Shown: positions 1 through 11,766 of the stretch, in pieces
Layout: each line of letters opens with the position of its first letter
Position numbering within the stretch: position 1 is the first letter of the stretch
Assembly: GCA_009761415.1 (NCBI GenBank)
Contig: QUOL01000001.1
Span: 3,782,001 to 3,846,000, forward strand
Length of the DNA stretch: 64,000 nt
Source of the DNA: Sarcomyxa edulis
Lineage: Eukaryota; Basidiomycota; Agaricomycetes; Agaricales; Mycenaceae
Direction: 5' to 3'
Position numbers and translations under genes: made by a program
Notes under the pieces: model-generated
What the model saw: only the letters and a program-made list of their open reading frames with translations
Databases searched by the model: none
What the model was told of the DNA's origin: nothing

Positions 1-1158
1 AGTCTCGTTGTATTATTCGGAGAACTTCAAGCACACTCTAGAATTCGGGAAGCTTGGTCTATGGTCAACGTATCTCGTAGATCGAAGCGATGTTGACGGA
101 CTCAATCTCGAACGTCAGCCAGACAGATTCATTGCTCCGTACGTTTTTTCCACAGCCTTCAATATTTGTCACTATCTGAAATTTTCTCAGTGACCGTCCT
201 GTTGAGCGTGAAGTAATATGACAGCTGTATGAGTTTGCACATTACAATGAGTGCAGCCTTGTTTTATTCAGATTGTTGCTGCCAGTCGACTCGATGGCTT
301 GAAAGATCCTCCTCAACTACATCTAACTGTGCTAGTTCTGAGTGACCGCGCATGCCGCGCCAAGAAGCATAAGGCAAAATTGGGGTTGTCTTGCCTGTGT
401 GTATCTACTCTACCTTCAGCTTGTCGATCTCAGTCCATGACTCACTCGCGCATGGGGTACAAACATATGTTCCACGCGCTGTGCTTTGAGAGGGGATAAA
501 CTCTTCATCTGGGCATCTGGGACCTGAGGACCTGTGAAACAACAAAGGGAACAATAGAAAATTAGAACCTTCGATGGATTATCCTCCAAGGTGTAATTCA
601 GGTTTACACACGCCATGAAGTCCATTTGTAAGTGGACACTTGATCTACGGGCAGATTGATACCTGAGCTAATATTGACCAGAGCTGATAGAAGGATGTGG
701 TTTCTCACGAAGCTCGATAGAACCACGTTGCTGAATATCGAGGGATTCAATAAACTCTTCGTGATGCAATGGTTGACTCGAAAGTCTGATCATCGTCTGC
801 CGACTACTTGGCCTTGTCATATGCAGCATTCACAGTTTGCTTTTTCCCCCCAAACCTCACTAGCTGTATTCCTAGAAGCAATCGCATACGAACGACACTC
901 GAGAGACGTGAGAGGGAAACAAGTCAGCGACTTTGGACCGTTGAACGCGTCGCGCGAGCTAATACCACTAAATGATGCCTCTTACATGCCTGACGCGTGA
1001 CAAACGACGACTTCCCTTGATCTGAGACTGTCATTAATAGTCATTATAGGCTGAGAGATAGGATCAAGTACACCGTGAAATGCAAGGAGACATAAAAAAG
1101 GATTGTCAATGAGAAACTGGATTGCATACCGAAAGGGTATAACAATGAGAAGCTCCAC
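1..1158. other. No recognisable gene (flank beyond the dynein tail gene)
   Basis: Both strands were read for a continuation of the dynein heavy chain and none was found. The open frames here are short, lack family signatures and are not joined by convincing splice sites. The longest, about 114 codons on the + strand at 656-1000, resembles nothing I know. The stretch is best taken as the region 3' of the dynein gene. Confidence 0.5.
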
Positions 1159-4100
1159 TCAGAACCGTCGTACACCACCCACAAGTCCCTCTATTGAATG
1201 ATGCTCGAGATCATTTCTAGCTTTGAGAATCGACGCATGCATCTCCTTCATCGCATTACCCAATTTGATTCCGAATCGACTGAGAATATCGCGTTGCCAC
1301 GCGTCATACTTGGCGTTGACTCTCGACTGCACCTGCTCGTAGTCGATGATGCACACACCAAACGATTTCTGGGTATCGGACGTGTCGAACGTCGATCGTG
1401 CCTTCTTGATCTCTGTCAGTAGCTGCTGCCAGTTCGCTAAGGAGTCGCCCAGTCGATTGAAAACATATTCTGTTTCGAGGTCCCACAGCGATTGGAATTG
1501 TAGCCATTTCGCGACATAATCTGTCAGCTGCTGGACTTTCAATTCGATCAGAGAAAACGGTCGTTCCAGAGTGTTATCAGGGAAGCGTGTGAGCTAGATG
1601 ATAACAATTCACGAATAAGACAACAAGAGTTATTATAAGAAAATACACGCACGAGAGAAGTATAGGTTGTTTCTGACACCTCGCCTGGTTGCATCTGCAG
1701 ACCGATCTCGTACCGCGAGCTTTGGATCCGACGCAACCGGCAGACAACTCCTGCATAATCAACAATGGTCGATTCGAAGGTAATACCTCTGATACGAGTC
1801 ACTCACCTAACCAATCATGTAACTGCGTAATCCAAGTAAGACGGGCTTGTTCGATTGGTGGATCGAGGAAGATCACTTGGTTCTGTATCCGGATTTCGTG
1901 CACGATGGGTTTTAGTGTCATATTACCCTCGAAGAACTGCGGTTATAGATCAGTCGCCACTCGACGCACATGCAAAAACAAAGTCGTTGCGCACCTTTTC
2001 CTCTTTTGACCGTTTCTCACTCCGTCGTTTATTTGTCCCCTCCCGAGTTGGCAAAGGATCTCGCCTGGTGTCACTATCATCCGTGCGATCGAATTCGGAG
2101 CACCATACTTGTATAATATGGATGAGACGTTGGAGGAGGATACTTTCGATTCGCTTGTCCAGTTCTGCTACCCAATGGTCGAGATTAGCATAACCTTCCA
2201 GATTGAGGCGATCGATCTATCAAATACGTGATTATGAGAACAGTCGGACTACTCTTGTAGAATCAGAGGACTTACGGCAGCCTGGACCTTGCCAAGAAGT
2301 TCCGAGAAAGCTTCCACAGTATATGGGCAAGTAGCAAGTTCCTCGACCGCACGAAGGATATCCTTGTACAAGTCGATCACACTGTTCGTTTTGTCCTGGA
2401 ACGATACCGTCAGTAAAACTTCGACCGAACCCACTGAAAGTAATAGTCACCTGAAGCACCGAAACGACACTAGCAAACTCTCGTACAAACTGGATGTGCC
2501 TATTGTCACGACCATCCGTACTCGAGACGTAGCGTGTTGCATCGTATTGGTTCACAAAATAGTCCCAGCGGATGTTCATACCTACCATCAAAAATCTTTA
2601 GATATATGTATACTCGTTGAGGAATGCTGCATACCTTTGGCGATCATCCTCTGCGATTCGTTCCTATACTCTGCGACAAGCCATTCGATACCCTTATTAT
2701 TCTCGACTAAATCCAAGGTCTGCCCATATGTCCTGACAGTTTCCATCAAACTAACAGCGTGCGGATACACCCTCTTCGCATCCTTGGCCATATTCGTGAT
2801 GGTATGTGGGACCTGGAAGTTCAACCACAGCAGATTCCGTACCTCCTTGAACAGCGTGATGATCTGAGGATCGAAGTTCACTGCCAGCTGGAACCCTCCA
2901 CCGCGCAATCGCACAATCTCGAATAATCGCCCGTCAACACCCATGTTCCTTCGGTTGATATCGTGCATCCACGCTTCGAATACCGGGCGCGTGTCTAGCT
3001 TTTTGCGGAATGCGCTGCTTTCTGATTGCAGCTTCTGACCTTCTGCGTATAGTTCCCAGCCTTTCCCGAGGACGTCTTCGACCCTTTTCATATAAGTCAA
3101 TAGCTGCCGCTCAATTTGTCGCGCCCAGATGATAGCTCCAGCTATTGGAGGTAAGTCGCGCATTTGGGACATGTGGTAAGCCTCAGAGAATCGGTATTGT
3201 GTTTTGAACTGTATGATGGGTCAGGGACTGGAGTCTACAGGAAGAGATATCGAGCCGCACCTTATCATGTAGATGTTTAATGTCTTCTTTCACGGAGTCG
3301 ATGAGTTGTGTTTGGTATTCTTGAATGGCTCCACGGATCTGGCAGAGAGTGATTGAGCGATGTGCTTATCATTAATTATCAAGCACTCACCTTTGGGCGT
3401 ACGAACAACGCGTTGAACTTGGAGAACACCCTGAACATCTCATTCGCATTTCTCGCCGTTCCAAGTCTATCACGTAGCCGCGCGATGATCTGGTTCTCGA
3501 CACGGGACACGCGCTCATTGTACGCGTTCTCAGCAGCAACCCAAATCTCAGTACCCTCTGTTTCCTAATTTTGAGAACCATACGAGAAGAACTTTGAGAA
3601 GGAAACTCACCAACAGAAACGTCAAGAACGTCGATTCGCTTTATGACCTCGTACGCCTCTTTAACCTCTTCCTCCATATCCATTCCACCCACCTCTACTC
3701 CCATTCCACCAAGCCCCTTTGTGGGTCCCGTCATGACCGCCAACTGCTCGTGCTGCTTCCTCCAATCTCTCAAATACCTTGTCCTCTCTTGCAGTTTTGC
3801 ATGGGCACTGACCACCTTAATGGGAATGAACTTTTCCAGCCTCTTCCTCGTCACCTCCCTAGCAACATTGGTAAATTCCTTGATCAGGTCGTCCCACGTC
3901 CGGAATATGTTCATTGTCTGTGAGAGCAACCGATCGAACGTCTCGTACGGTGTGTACGGAAGTCGATGGGAGGTGAGTATGCGAAGGAGCTGATCGTTGA
4001 AGTCACGCGAAATCGCTTCCACGAGTGGAAGAGCTCGACGGATCGGGTACGGCGATAGCTTCAGCTTTCGATTGATGTGTCCGAATATGAGCACCAGCGA

Positions 4101-5513
4101 TTCTTGGATCTTGTCCAAGTCTGTGGCCGAGAGGAGCTCGTTGAGCGGGAAGTCTTTCATGAGCTGGTTATATTTGTGGACTACACGAGAGCACGTCAGT
4201 TAGTCAGTTGGTAAACTCAGTGATAACCACGGTTAGAGATTGTTCACTGACCTAGGTCTGTCGCGTCTTTCAGACCGGTATCAGCAATGAAACTGACCGT
4301 AGCGTGAAACCTCTTCGCGTTCCTCAGACAATCCATCACCATATTGACTTCCTCACTTCTCAGCTGAGTTTCGATACCTTCCAGCGCCCTTTCTAAACTC
4401 AGCCAAAAGTTGATTTCTTGCGACGCAGTACCGGATGAGACGTCTCGCGTTAGCTTCGTCACCGCCTGAATCGATTTGATCCATGAATTGACGTGCCCAT
4501 GAAGAGTGTTAAGGAACGTGCTGTCGTTCAAGAGTTTCGGAGGGATATTCGATATATTGGGTCTCGTCCCAGCCGCCTGCGCCTGCTCGACTGCGCGCTG
4601 AATGACGGGGTGGATGATGAGGTGCGTTTCTGGGATTTCGACGTTCTGTTGCAGGTGAAGCAGGGAGAGCTCCAGCTCTGCGAACTTCTTCTTGGTCATC
4701 GGGATACCTGCATACTGCTCAACATATTTCGAGGCGTTAGAAAAATTAGATCCATACCCATCTTGCTGTCCCCATCCTTCCCACCACCACGAGCACCCAC
4801 AAACGCATCGAACCACGGTTTGACTCCGCAGCTGACGACCGCGTGAAGACTCTCGTAAGGGGTTTCGTCTCCGCCGAATAGGTTAAGGAAGTGTAGTTGA
4901 GTCGCGAGGGGACTCGACGGATCGAGAGTGGTTCCGCGCTTGATGATAGCGAGTGTCGTGACGTTCGCCGGGGAATAAGTCAGGTGGGGGGTGAGTTGGT
5001 AGCGATACGTCGGGGGCGCATCGTCTGCTCGATTGTTCAGGACTTGACTAATTATACTCAACTGCTTGATGAGGACTCACCTTCCGATTCTTCCTTTGCC
5101 TTGACCACATATATAACACCACCGCCCTCCGCGGCGAATCGAGCCACCCGTTCATCAAACTCGTGGTCAAACAACGAGTCTAGTTCCTCTGGCAGAGCAC
5201 CAACGACGGGTGGTAGGAGTGATAACAAGTAAGAGCGAAATATTTCTGGATCGAAGGAAGGTTGTGCCGGTGCTACAGATTCTGGAGCAACTGGGGCTTG
5301 GTCATTATGCAGGGCGCCATTAGTGTTCGTCAAAGGGGATTCCATATGTACGTCGTCTGCTGGAGGAGTCAGAGTCTCTTTACTAGCAGACTTTGAAGGA
5401 TCGCGTCCGAGCTTCGACTTTGCCCAGAAACTCAAGGGAGATGCGGCTAGACGTCGAGAAGGGGTCCGTCGGTAAGTCGTGAAATAGTGCTGGAAAAGCC
5501 CGTTTTCAGCCAT
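1159..5513 (-). CDS. dhc1: Cytoplasmic dynein heavy chain, N-terminal tail only (split-gene form)
   Basis: Cytoplasmic dynein is the minus-end microtubule motor; the tail (DHC_N1 region) dimerises and binds intermediate and light-intermediate chains. Ten or so exons read through as a fungal dynein tail. The N-terminal exon contains [20 protein letters not shown]; later exons contain [111 protein letters not shown] and [20 protein letters not shown]. The last exon runs [15 protein letters not shown], then eight unrelated residues and a stop. Unsplit heavy chains continue here into the linker and six AAA modules, and none of that is present. The product is about 1,200-1,300 residues against roughly 4,300-4,600 for a whole heavy chain. 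A dynein heavy chain encoded by two genes is known in Agaricomycetes, so this is probably the tail gene rather than a broken one. The start is uncertain: ATG at 5513, or ATG at 5345 just before the conserved part. Confidence 0.9.
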
Positions 5514-5810
5514 TTTTTGAGCGTACGAAGAGCTGAATAGTTGAAGAACATACCTTATAGTAATTTTAGTCCACAGTAAGGTATAAACGAGGCCTCCACA
5601 CGTCTGAGTCCGGGCCAAATGACGGTTGTCGTAAACGGCTCGTGAGCGTTGTTGACGCGAATTCGAGGTTCGACGATTGCGGTTATTTTTGATCTCTCAG
5701 AACTCAAGCTGAACTTTCGTTATCCTTGCTCTTTCGACAAAGTCGTATCCTCCTTGGGCTATAGATTAACGATACATATCAATAAACTACAGGGTTAGTA
5801 TAATTTTGTG

Positions 5811-7341
5811 TCAATCGCAAATGACACCCCATCCTTCCCACTCAAATCTTCCCTCTTGAATCGCGATGATCCTCTCCGATAGAGCCTTTCCAACGGGTCC
5901 AAGGCCACCCTCATGTACAGGCAGCATCAGGTCCTTCCCTTCAAATCCGATACGACCTACAGGCGCAACAACAACAGCGGTACCCACCCCAAAGGCCTCC
6001 AACAATCGACCTTCTTCGGACCACGCCGTAAGTTCATGCATGGTGATCGGTCGCTCGTGCGTGTGGAGAATGAGAGTGCTTGGGAGGTGAGGTAGTAGGG
6101 TGCGTGTGGGGTGGGCAGCAGCAAGGGCCAGACAGGACGCTCGTGTGATTCCAGGAAGGATAGTTCCGTCCAGCGGTGGTGTGATTATATCCACATCTGA
6201 ATGGGTAAACAGCTCAGAAACAGGTGAAACCAATGTCTGATTCTACAACGTACCGCCATCGTCTCTTTGCAGAGCAACGAAGAAATTCATTGCCCCGGCT
6301 TCCGTGATCCGCTTTTCATCCCCAAGGAGCCACAAAATCTGACTGTATCCTTGCTTTGCTGCGATACGCTGTGGAGCAAAGGTAGGTGCGTAGTTCAGGC
6401 CTAGCTTGTGGTCTCCAGTACCTCCTGGCCACGAACGGACGCTGTCGCCTACAGACAGGAGAGAAATAGCTGTTGGTCCTGTACGGAAGTATGGCCCAGT
6501 TGGTGAGAGGACTACATAGAGCATCGCATGATCTGAAGCAGTGACTCCCAGTGCTATGTGAAATCCAAATGGTTAAGATGATAATTCAGAGTCATGACAT
6601 CGAGAGACGTACCAGGTCGTGTGCCGATTACGGTGGGTCGGATGTATAGAGAGTATCCCTCCAGGGTTGGGATGAATCGGTGATCAATGTGAATCAGACG
6701 CTTGATGAGAGTCAAAAGGGCGTCGGTGTCAAAGGGCTAATGGTATGAGAATATTCATGAGATGTTTCGTATGTTTTTTTTTCATGAAATCATATACCCA
6801 CAGGAAGAGCGACACGGTCAGCAGAACGAGCAAGACGCTTCATGTTTTCTTTGGGCCTGAACAGCCTTGGTTTTCCATCCGGACCGACGTATGCCTATAA
6901 CGAGGATCAAATCCTGGCAATGCATTCGGGTGGAAGGAGTTCCTCACCTTCATTCCTTCGAAGATATTTGGGCAATAGTGGAAACACGAGCTCATAGGAT
7001 CCAGACTTAGAGGTCCATATGGCTTGATTTCCGGGGCAGACCAACCCGTTATGGGGTCGAATGTGGCCACTAACATATGGTCTGTGGAACTCTAGGTCAA
7101 GTCAGAATGTGTGCGCCAGACACATCGTGGTTGGGCTCACCTGGCCAAAGACCAGAGTCTCGGGGGCAGATACAGTTTTGGGGGTATCAGTGAGAGTTAT
7201 TATAAGTCTCGAGGCCTACAGAGATATTTATTGTAAGCATTGGGCTATTGGATTTCCGAAACAGCTACGAACGTCTAGTGGTGCCAATTTTGGTGGGTTA
7301 GTTGGGGTGCCATTCGCGACACCATTCTTTCCTATAGCCAT
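5811..7341 (-). CDS. BAT1: Branched-chain amino acid aminotransferase (class IV PLP enzyme)
   Basis: Transfers the amino group between leucine, isoleucine or valine and 2-oxoglutarate, the last step of branched-chain amino acid synthesis and the first of breakdown. Spliced exons give ITLTDTPKTVSAPETLVFGQ, then STDHMLVATFD, then SCFHYCPNIFEGMK. The PLP lysine lies in GTGDHKLGLNYAP, followed by ILWLLGDEKRITEAGAMNFF. The C-terminal exon has DGTILPGITRASCLALA and AFGVGTAVVVAPVGRI. All are hallmarks of the eukaryotic BCAT family. The first intron joins KLAPLD to ASRLI, matching the family. The start is the ATG at 7341. The frame stays open upstream but has no ATG there, so no mitochondrial presequence can be claimed. 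The symbol is by family only; cytosolic or mitochondrial location cannot be told from this sequence. Confidence 0.93.
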
Positions 7342-7652
7342 ATCGTATAATAAAGATCTATGCAAGCGTGTAGATGGTGGAACAAAGAAACGAGGAGTGA
7401 GTACAAGGATCAAGCGTTAAAGAGTATTTTCAAAATTGACTCGAAAAGTCCACGTGAGTGTATTTGGCTGCGACTTTAGAAGCAACATATCGAGTCATCG
7501 ATCATCGATCGTTCCTTCTTTCTTTGTTACTAATTCCTGCAGAATCCTTCTAGGTGCATAGCGCTTGGCGTTTGGGTAGGTTTCATGCCAAAATTTGTAT
7601 AGCAATAGCTCAATGCGAATTATAACCGTCTCAGAACTAGGTAATCGATCAG

Positions 7653-8996
7653 ATGACTTGCGTCAACGAGCCGTTGACTGGCACACCCTTCGTGGTTTTC
7701 GGATATGGATCTCTCATATTCAAGGTGAGCTTCTGGCTAGGTCACTAGACGTGTATAACTCATCGATTGACTATATAGCCTCCACCACATGTTATATCTC
7801 AAGGTGCCCAGTTTCCGAGAGCCTTAGTAATGATTTTGAACTAATCATATTCCCTCATCGGCCGTTTTAGTACCAGGATTTCTGAAAGGCTACGTACGAA
7901 GATTCGCTCAGGAATCGCATGATCACCGGGGCACTCCAGAAGTGAGGCGTCCCCCCGGGTTCCTTTGTCAATGTCTGATTTGTGTTTTGTTCAGAACCCC
8001 GGGAGGGTGGTAACACTGATACACGTCGAAGATTGGGACAAGTTTTCCGGTTCCGTTTGAGTCCCTCGTCTATCTGAGAACAAAAATTTCGAACCAATTT
8101 TGACGAGGGGCTGTCCAGGACCCGTTTCCGCACGATGACACCGTTTGGGGTACGCGCTGCTCAGTCACCTTCACATTGTAACGAAATTTGTGTTGATGGT
8201 TTATGACTGTTTCATCCTAAGGAATTGCGTATACAATAGATCCTATCTATGAATCTGAAGTTCGGGACTATCTAGGTAAGTTGGACAATATCAATAATGA
8301 TGGATTCCAGCCTCCTGACGGAAGAGAACGGTCAGATTATCGAGAAAAGGTGTGAAAACTTCAGTCTGAAACATAACCGTATCAGGCTTACTCGCAGATC
8401 TATTCATAGGATGGATACACTATGGAGACCTTAGATATCCACCGATTTGACCATGAGACTGGGCAAGAGAAAACAATTATACAAGGGGTGAGCGAAACTC
8501 GACACATTTTCTTGACTGAATCTCAATCTTATTCGCGAACAGGCTTTCGTACGTGGACTTCTCATTCTAAGTCAACTACATTCTGACGGTACGATCTAGT
8601 GCTACGTTGGAAGGAATGACAACCCGTCATTCGGTAAAGAACGCTTTACTTGTTAGACTCTCTCTCTTAGTGCTGAAACATCATTCAGTCGGCTCCGAAC
8701 CAATCGACGCTCTTGCGAAAAGAATCTGGAAATCCGTCGGCCCTTCCGGTCCTAACAAGGTGAGTTCTGAGATTTGAACACGCCTCAGTACAGCAATTTA
8801 CATTTTTTTGGATCAACAGGAATATTTATACAATCTTTCAGCCGCTGTGAGAGAACTCGCACCAGAGTCCCACGATTCGCATTTATCTGCTCTTGAGGTG
8901 AGCTACTCATCTCGGGCGGGGAACTGCACCGTTGATTGCTCCATCATCTAGACTCGAGTACGCCAGCTGGACGAAGATACCAGTGAACATATGTAA
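7653..8996 (+). CDS. GCG1: Glutathione-specific gamma-glutamylcyclotransferase (ChaC family)
   Basis: ChaC enzymes cleave glutathione to 5-oxoproline and Cys-Gly in the cytosol. At least nine small exons were joined. Exon 1 (7653-7724) reads MTCVNEPLTGTPFVVFGYGS and contains the substrate-binding YGSL loop. Exon 2 (7779-7803) is only 25 nt. Exon 3 has PGFLKGYVRRFAQESHDHRG and exon 4 NPGRVVTLIHVEDWDKFSGS. Then come DPFPHDDTVWG, TIDPIYESEVRDYL, DGYTMETLDIHRF and CYVGRNDNPSFG. The last exons give IDALAKRIWKSVGPSGPNK, EYLYNLSAAVRELAPESHDS and ALETRVRQLDEDTSEHM. Every conserved ChaC block is present in order, including the catalytic-glutamate region after the DY motif, so the gene looks intact. 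It is head-to-head with the aminotransferase, about 310 bp apart. Confidence 0.92.
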
Positions 8997-9245
8997 AGCC
9001 CATCAACGAATGACCCTTGAATCTGAATAGAAGATCCACGATAAAAGCAACAATTCCACATAAAGATCATGAATACGAAGTAGGATATATAACTAGCAGT
9101 GCGACCAGCTAGCTGTTAAGTACCGAGACAAGTGATGTAGGGTTATGTACAAATGTATGCAAAGAAGTCCATCCGTTCCTTTCTTTTTTGTTTTTCGGTG
9201 GCGTTACGTCCCGCCCTCGACGCAGGTAGGTAGTTATCGCATTCT

Positions 9246-11521
9246 TCATGAGGTGGGAGATTCGCTGATGACAGCACCGTATTGAGCTCCACCGTTTCCC
9301 TTGAGGTTACGCAAGATAGCGTCGACTTCAGGACGTTTGGCTGGACTTCCGATCAAAGGAGTGCTCTTGAGTAGAGGGGTACGTTCTCCCTGTGAGGAAC
9401 TATCTGCTCTTCCGCCTCTTTCGCGTTCCACGATTCTAAACGAGCAAGCATGTCAACGAGATACAATAGGAAAAATGGGTGAGTAAACAGAATGTCATAC
9501 CCTCGCATGATAGCTGCTGTCGTTATCCGTTTAGCCTGTCGTTTACTCGTATTGTCTTCGTAGCGATCTGTTTCGTCAACTATTTCTTCTGATATGATTT
9601 CCTATGGCAGGAGATGAAGGTCAGTCTTTTAGAATCTCGAGCCAGTCAGTTCTTAGATCTAACCTCGATAATATCTGGAAAGAGGAAGTCCCGAGTTCGA
9701 ATGAGACGATGAGCCACATCGGTAGACATGGAATCATCTACGCACCTTCCAAGCTAATAACACCAATTCCTCCTCCAGGAATGCCTGGTGTCCGACTGAT
9801 TAGAAGAAGATGAGCACGTCCTGTTTGGCTGATAACAAGATTGACTGAGAATGAGTGGATCAGACGACACTAAAAATGAGTACACACAAATAATCGAGGG
9901 CTTGGAAACAGTTAATCGAAGGAAGGGCTTCTGGGAGAATCGACAGTGGGAATTTGGAGACAGGCAAAGCTTTCGCAGGGTCGTAAACCAAAAGCTGAGA
10001 GACGGACGTTACCGGCCTGAGTGAGCTATGCTTTATGCAAGAAACGGACACCTCAACTTACCTTTTTTATGAGTAAGAAGCCAACGAAAGCCAAGGGTTT
10101 GCCGGGTTCATGCACCGGGAAACGAGAATAGCCGCTTCGCATACTGGGACGACTTTTAGAAAGGAAAAAATTGACTGGAAAAGAACTGACATGTAATCGA
10201 CAGTGTCGTGGTTCAGAATTGTATCTGTGCTAAGAGTGACTGCATCCTGCGTTCAGACAGTTAGCCACAAATATTCTTGTTGAAAGAGATGCACCGAAAC
10301 CACTAACCTTGATAGGTGTCATTATCTCCTCCACGTTTTTGGTATTGAGTTCCAGGACTCCATTCAATATACTGATCTCATCGTCACGTAGAGGCTCTTC
10401 GCCTGTGCGATGGAATTGGAGGAACGATTTGAGTTCGGCTTTCTTATACGTGTGAGCATTGTGAACGCCTAGAACATAGTCGAGAAGTTTGGCGATTGGC
10501 CAGGCTATGGGAGCTTTGTCGGTGGGAATAAGAAGTGAGTATGTGAGGTAATGGGTTCGAGAGAAAGGAAGAGAAATACATAGAACCAACATCAACGCCC
10601 AAACCAAAGGGGAACACGCTGCGCCTATTGCAAGACCATAACGAACGCTTACTGCTTGGGGGATGATTCTACCCAGGAGAATGTCGTATGTGTTAGCGAA
10701 GTGAATAGGTCAAGGATGAGAAAGCACGCACTCGCTAGGTAGTGAAAAAATGATCGTCGGATTAGATATACGATAATCTCGAATCAGCGGCAGACATACC
10801 CGAAGATAACTGTAGAGATATCAGTTTCAAGCGATGGACAGAGAATGAGATGTACTCACCAATGGCTGTCGTAGAGATTGCCACGGCGGCAATACCTCCT
10901 CCAATCTGAGTGATCAAGAAAGGTTCAGGAGAGTCGAGATAACACGTCAACTACAGGTACTCACAGCACTATCCAGGAAGATGGGCAAACTTTCATTGAT
11001 GATCTACAGTGCGATCAGCGCAGGCACAACTTATGCCTCTAAACTAGATCCACGTACCACATTGCCGAGCAGGAGAACTACAAGAACCCAATGCCTCCCT
11101 CTCTGCATCAATTGTAAGACTATAAACACGTCGACTCGTCAGTGACGCCACGACGCGACTGTGAAACTCCAATGACCTTTCTGAGCGTTCTTCTTTTCTC
11201 GCAAGTCTTCTGAAGACGTGGAGAGTACGCGCAAGTGAAGTTCGTCCAAACCCATGAGTCCAAGGGTTAAGCTGTCGAGATAGACTTAGTGTGAGCCACA
11301 TAATATCTCTGCATCGTCTCTTTGTTGCAAACGCACCCGGCGAACACACCGCCAGCCAAGACCAGTATCATACTGATGATAAGCTTCCACCAGAACTGGC
11401 TTGAACCTGGTTCGGGGTGTTCTTTGGCTGTGTAGATCTCGAAGACTGGCTCTCCTAACGTGCCCGAGAAGGGCGACGCCATCGCCGCTTGGGCCAGGAA
11501 AAGAAATATAGGGTAGACCAT
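9246..11521 (-). CDS. MAM3: CNNM/Mam3-type membrane protein with DUF21 and CBS domains
   Basis: Members are multi-pass vacuolar, endosomal or plasma-membrane proteins implicated in divalent metal (Mg2+, Mn2+, Co2+) homeostasis. From ATG 11521 a hydrophobic leader (MVYPIFLFLAQAAMASP) precedes WWKLIISMILVLAGGVFAGL, the first DUF21 helix. Later exons contain TLGLMGLDELHLRVL, LLQRGRHWVLVVLLLGNVI, NESLPIFLDSAIGGGIAAVA, VSVRYGLAIGAACSPLVWAL and PIAWPIAKLLDYVLGVHNAH. The CBS pair follows: FHRTGEEPLRDDEISILNGV, LNTKNVEEIMTPI, SGYSRFPVHEPGKPLAFVGF and GIGVISLEDV with downstream EEIISEEIVDETDRYEDNTS. The C-terminal tail is polar and low complexity. Roughly twelve short introns interrupt it. The gene is divergent from the TRM2-like gene with about 245 bp between starts, so a shared promoter is likely. 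MAM3 is used by homology to the yeast family; transported ion not inferable. Confidence 0.9.
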
Positions 11522-11766
11522 GAAGATAAGGAGGGTAGACGTCCGCAAACTTGATATACCCTCAAAGTGGTGTGAAAGGAAGGAGGAACGAAGGTATCGG
11601 GAGTTGGTGAATTGATGGAGCCAAGCTTCGCCTCGGCGAATTTGAAATTTCTCCTCTTGGCCAATTGCGGGACTGGCAATCAGCTTGCAATTATTTTTTC
11701 ATCTTCTCAAAACTTCCTCCGTGGCTGCGAGCTTCTAGTACTCATTCTTGAAAGCGTTGACAGTTC

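Noticed and set aside
656..1000. 114-codon open frame on the + strand
   Set aside because: No start context, domain or homologous feature recognised; could not be linked to the dynein gene.
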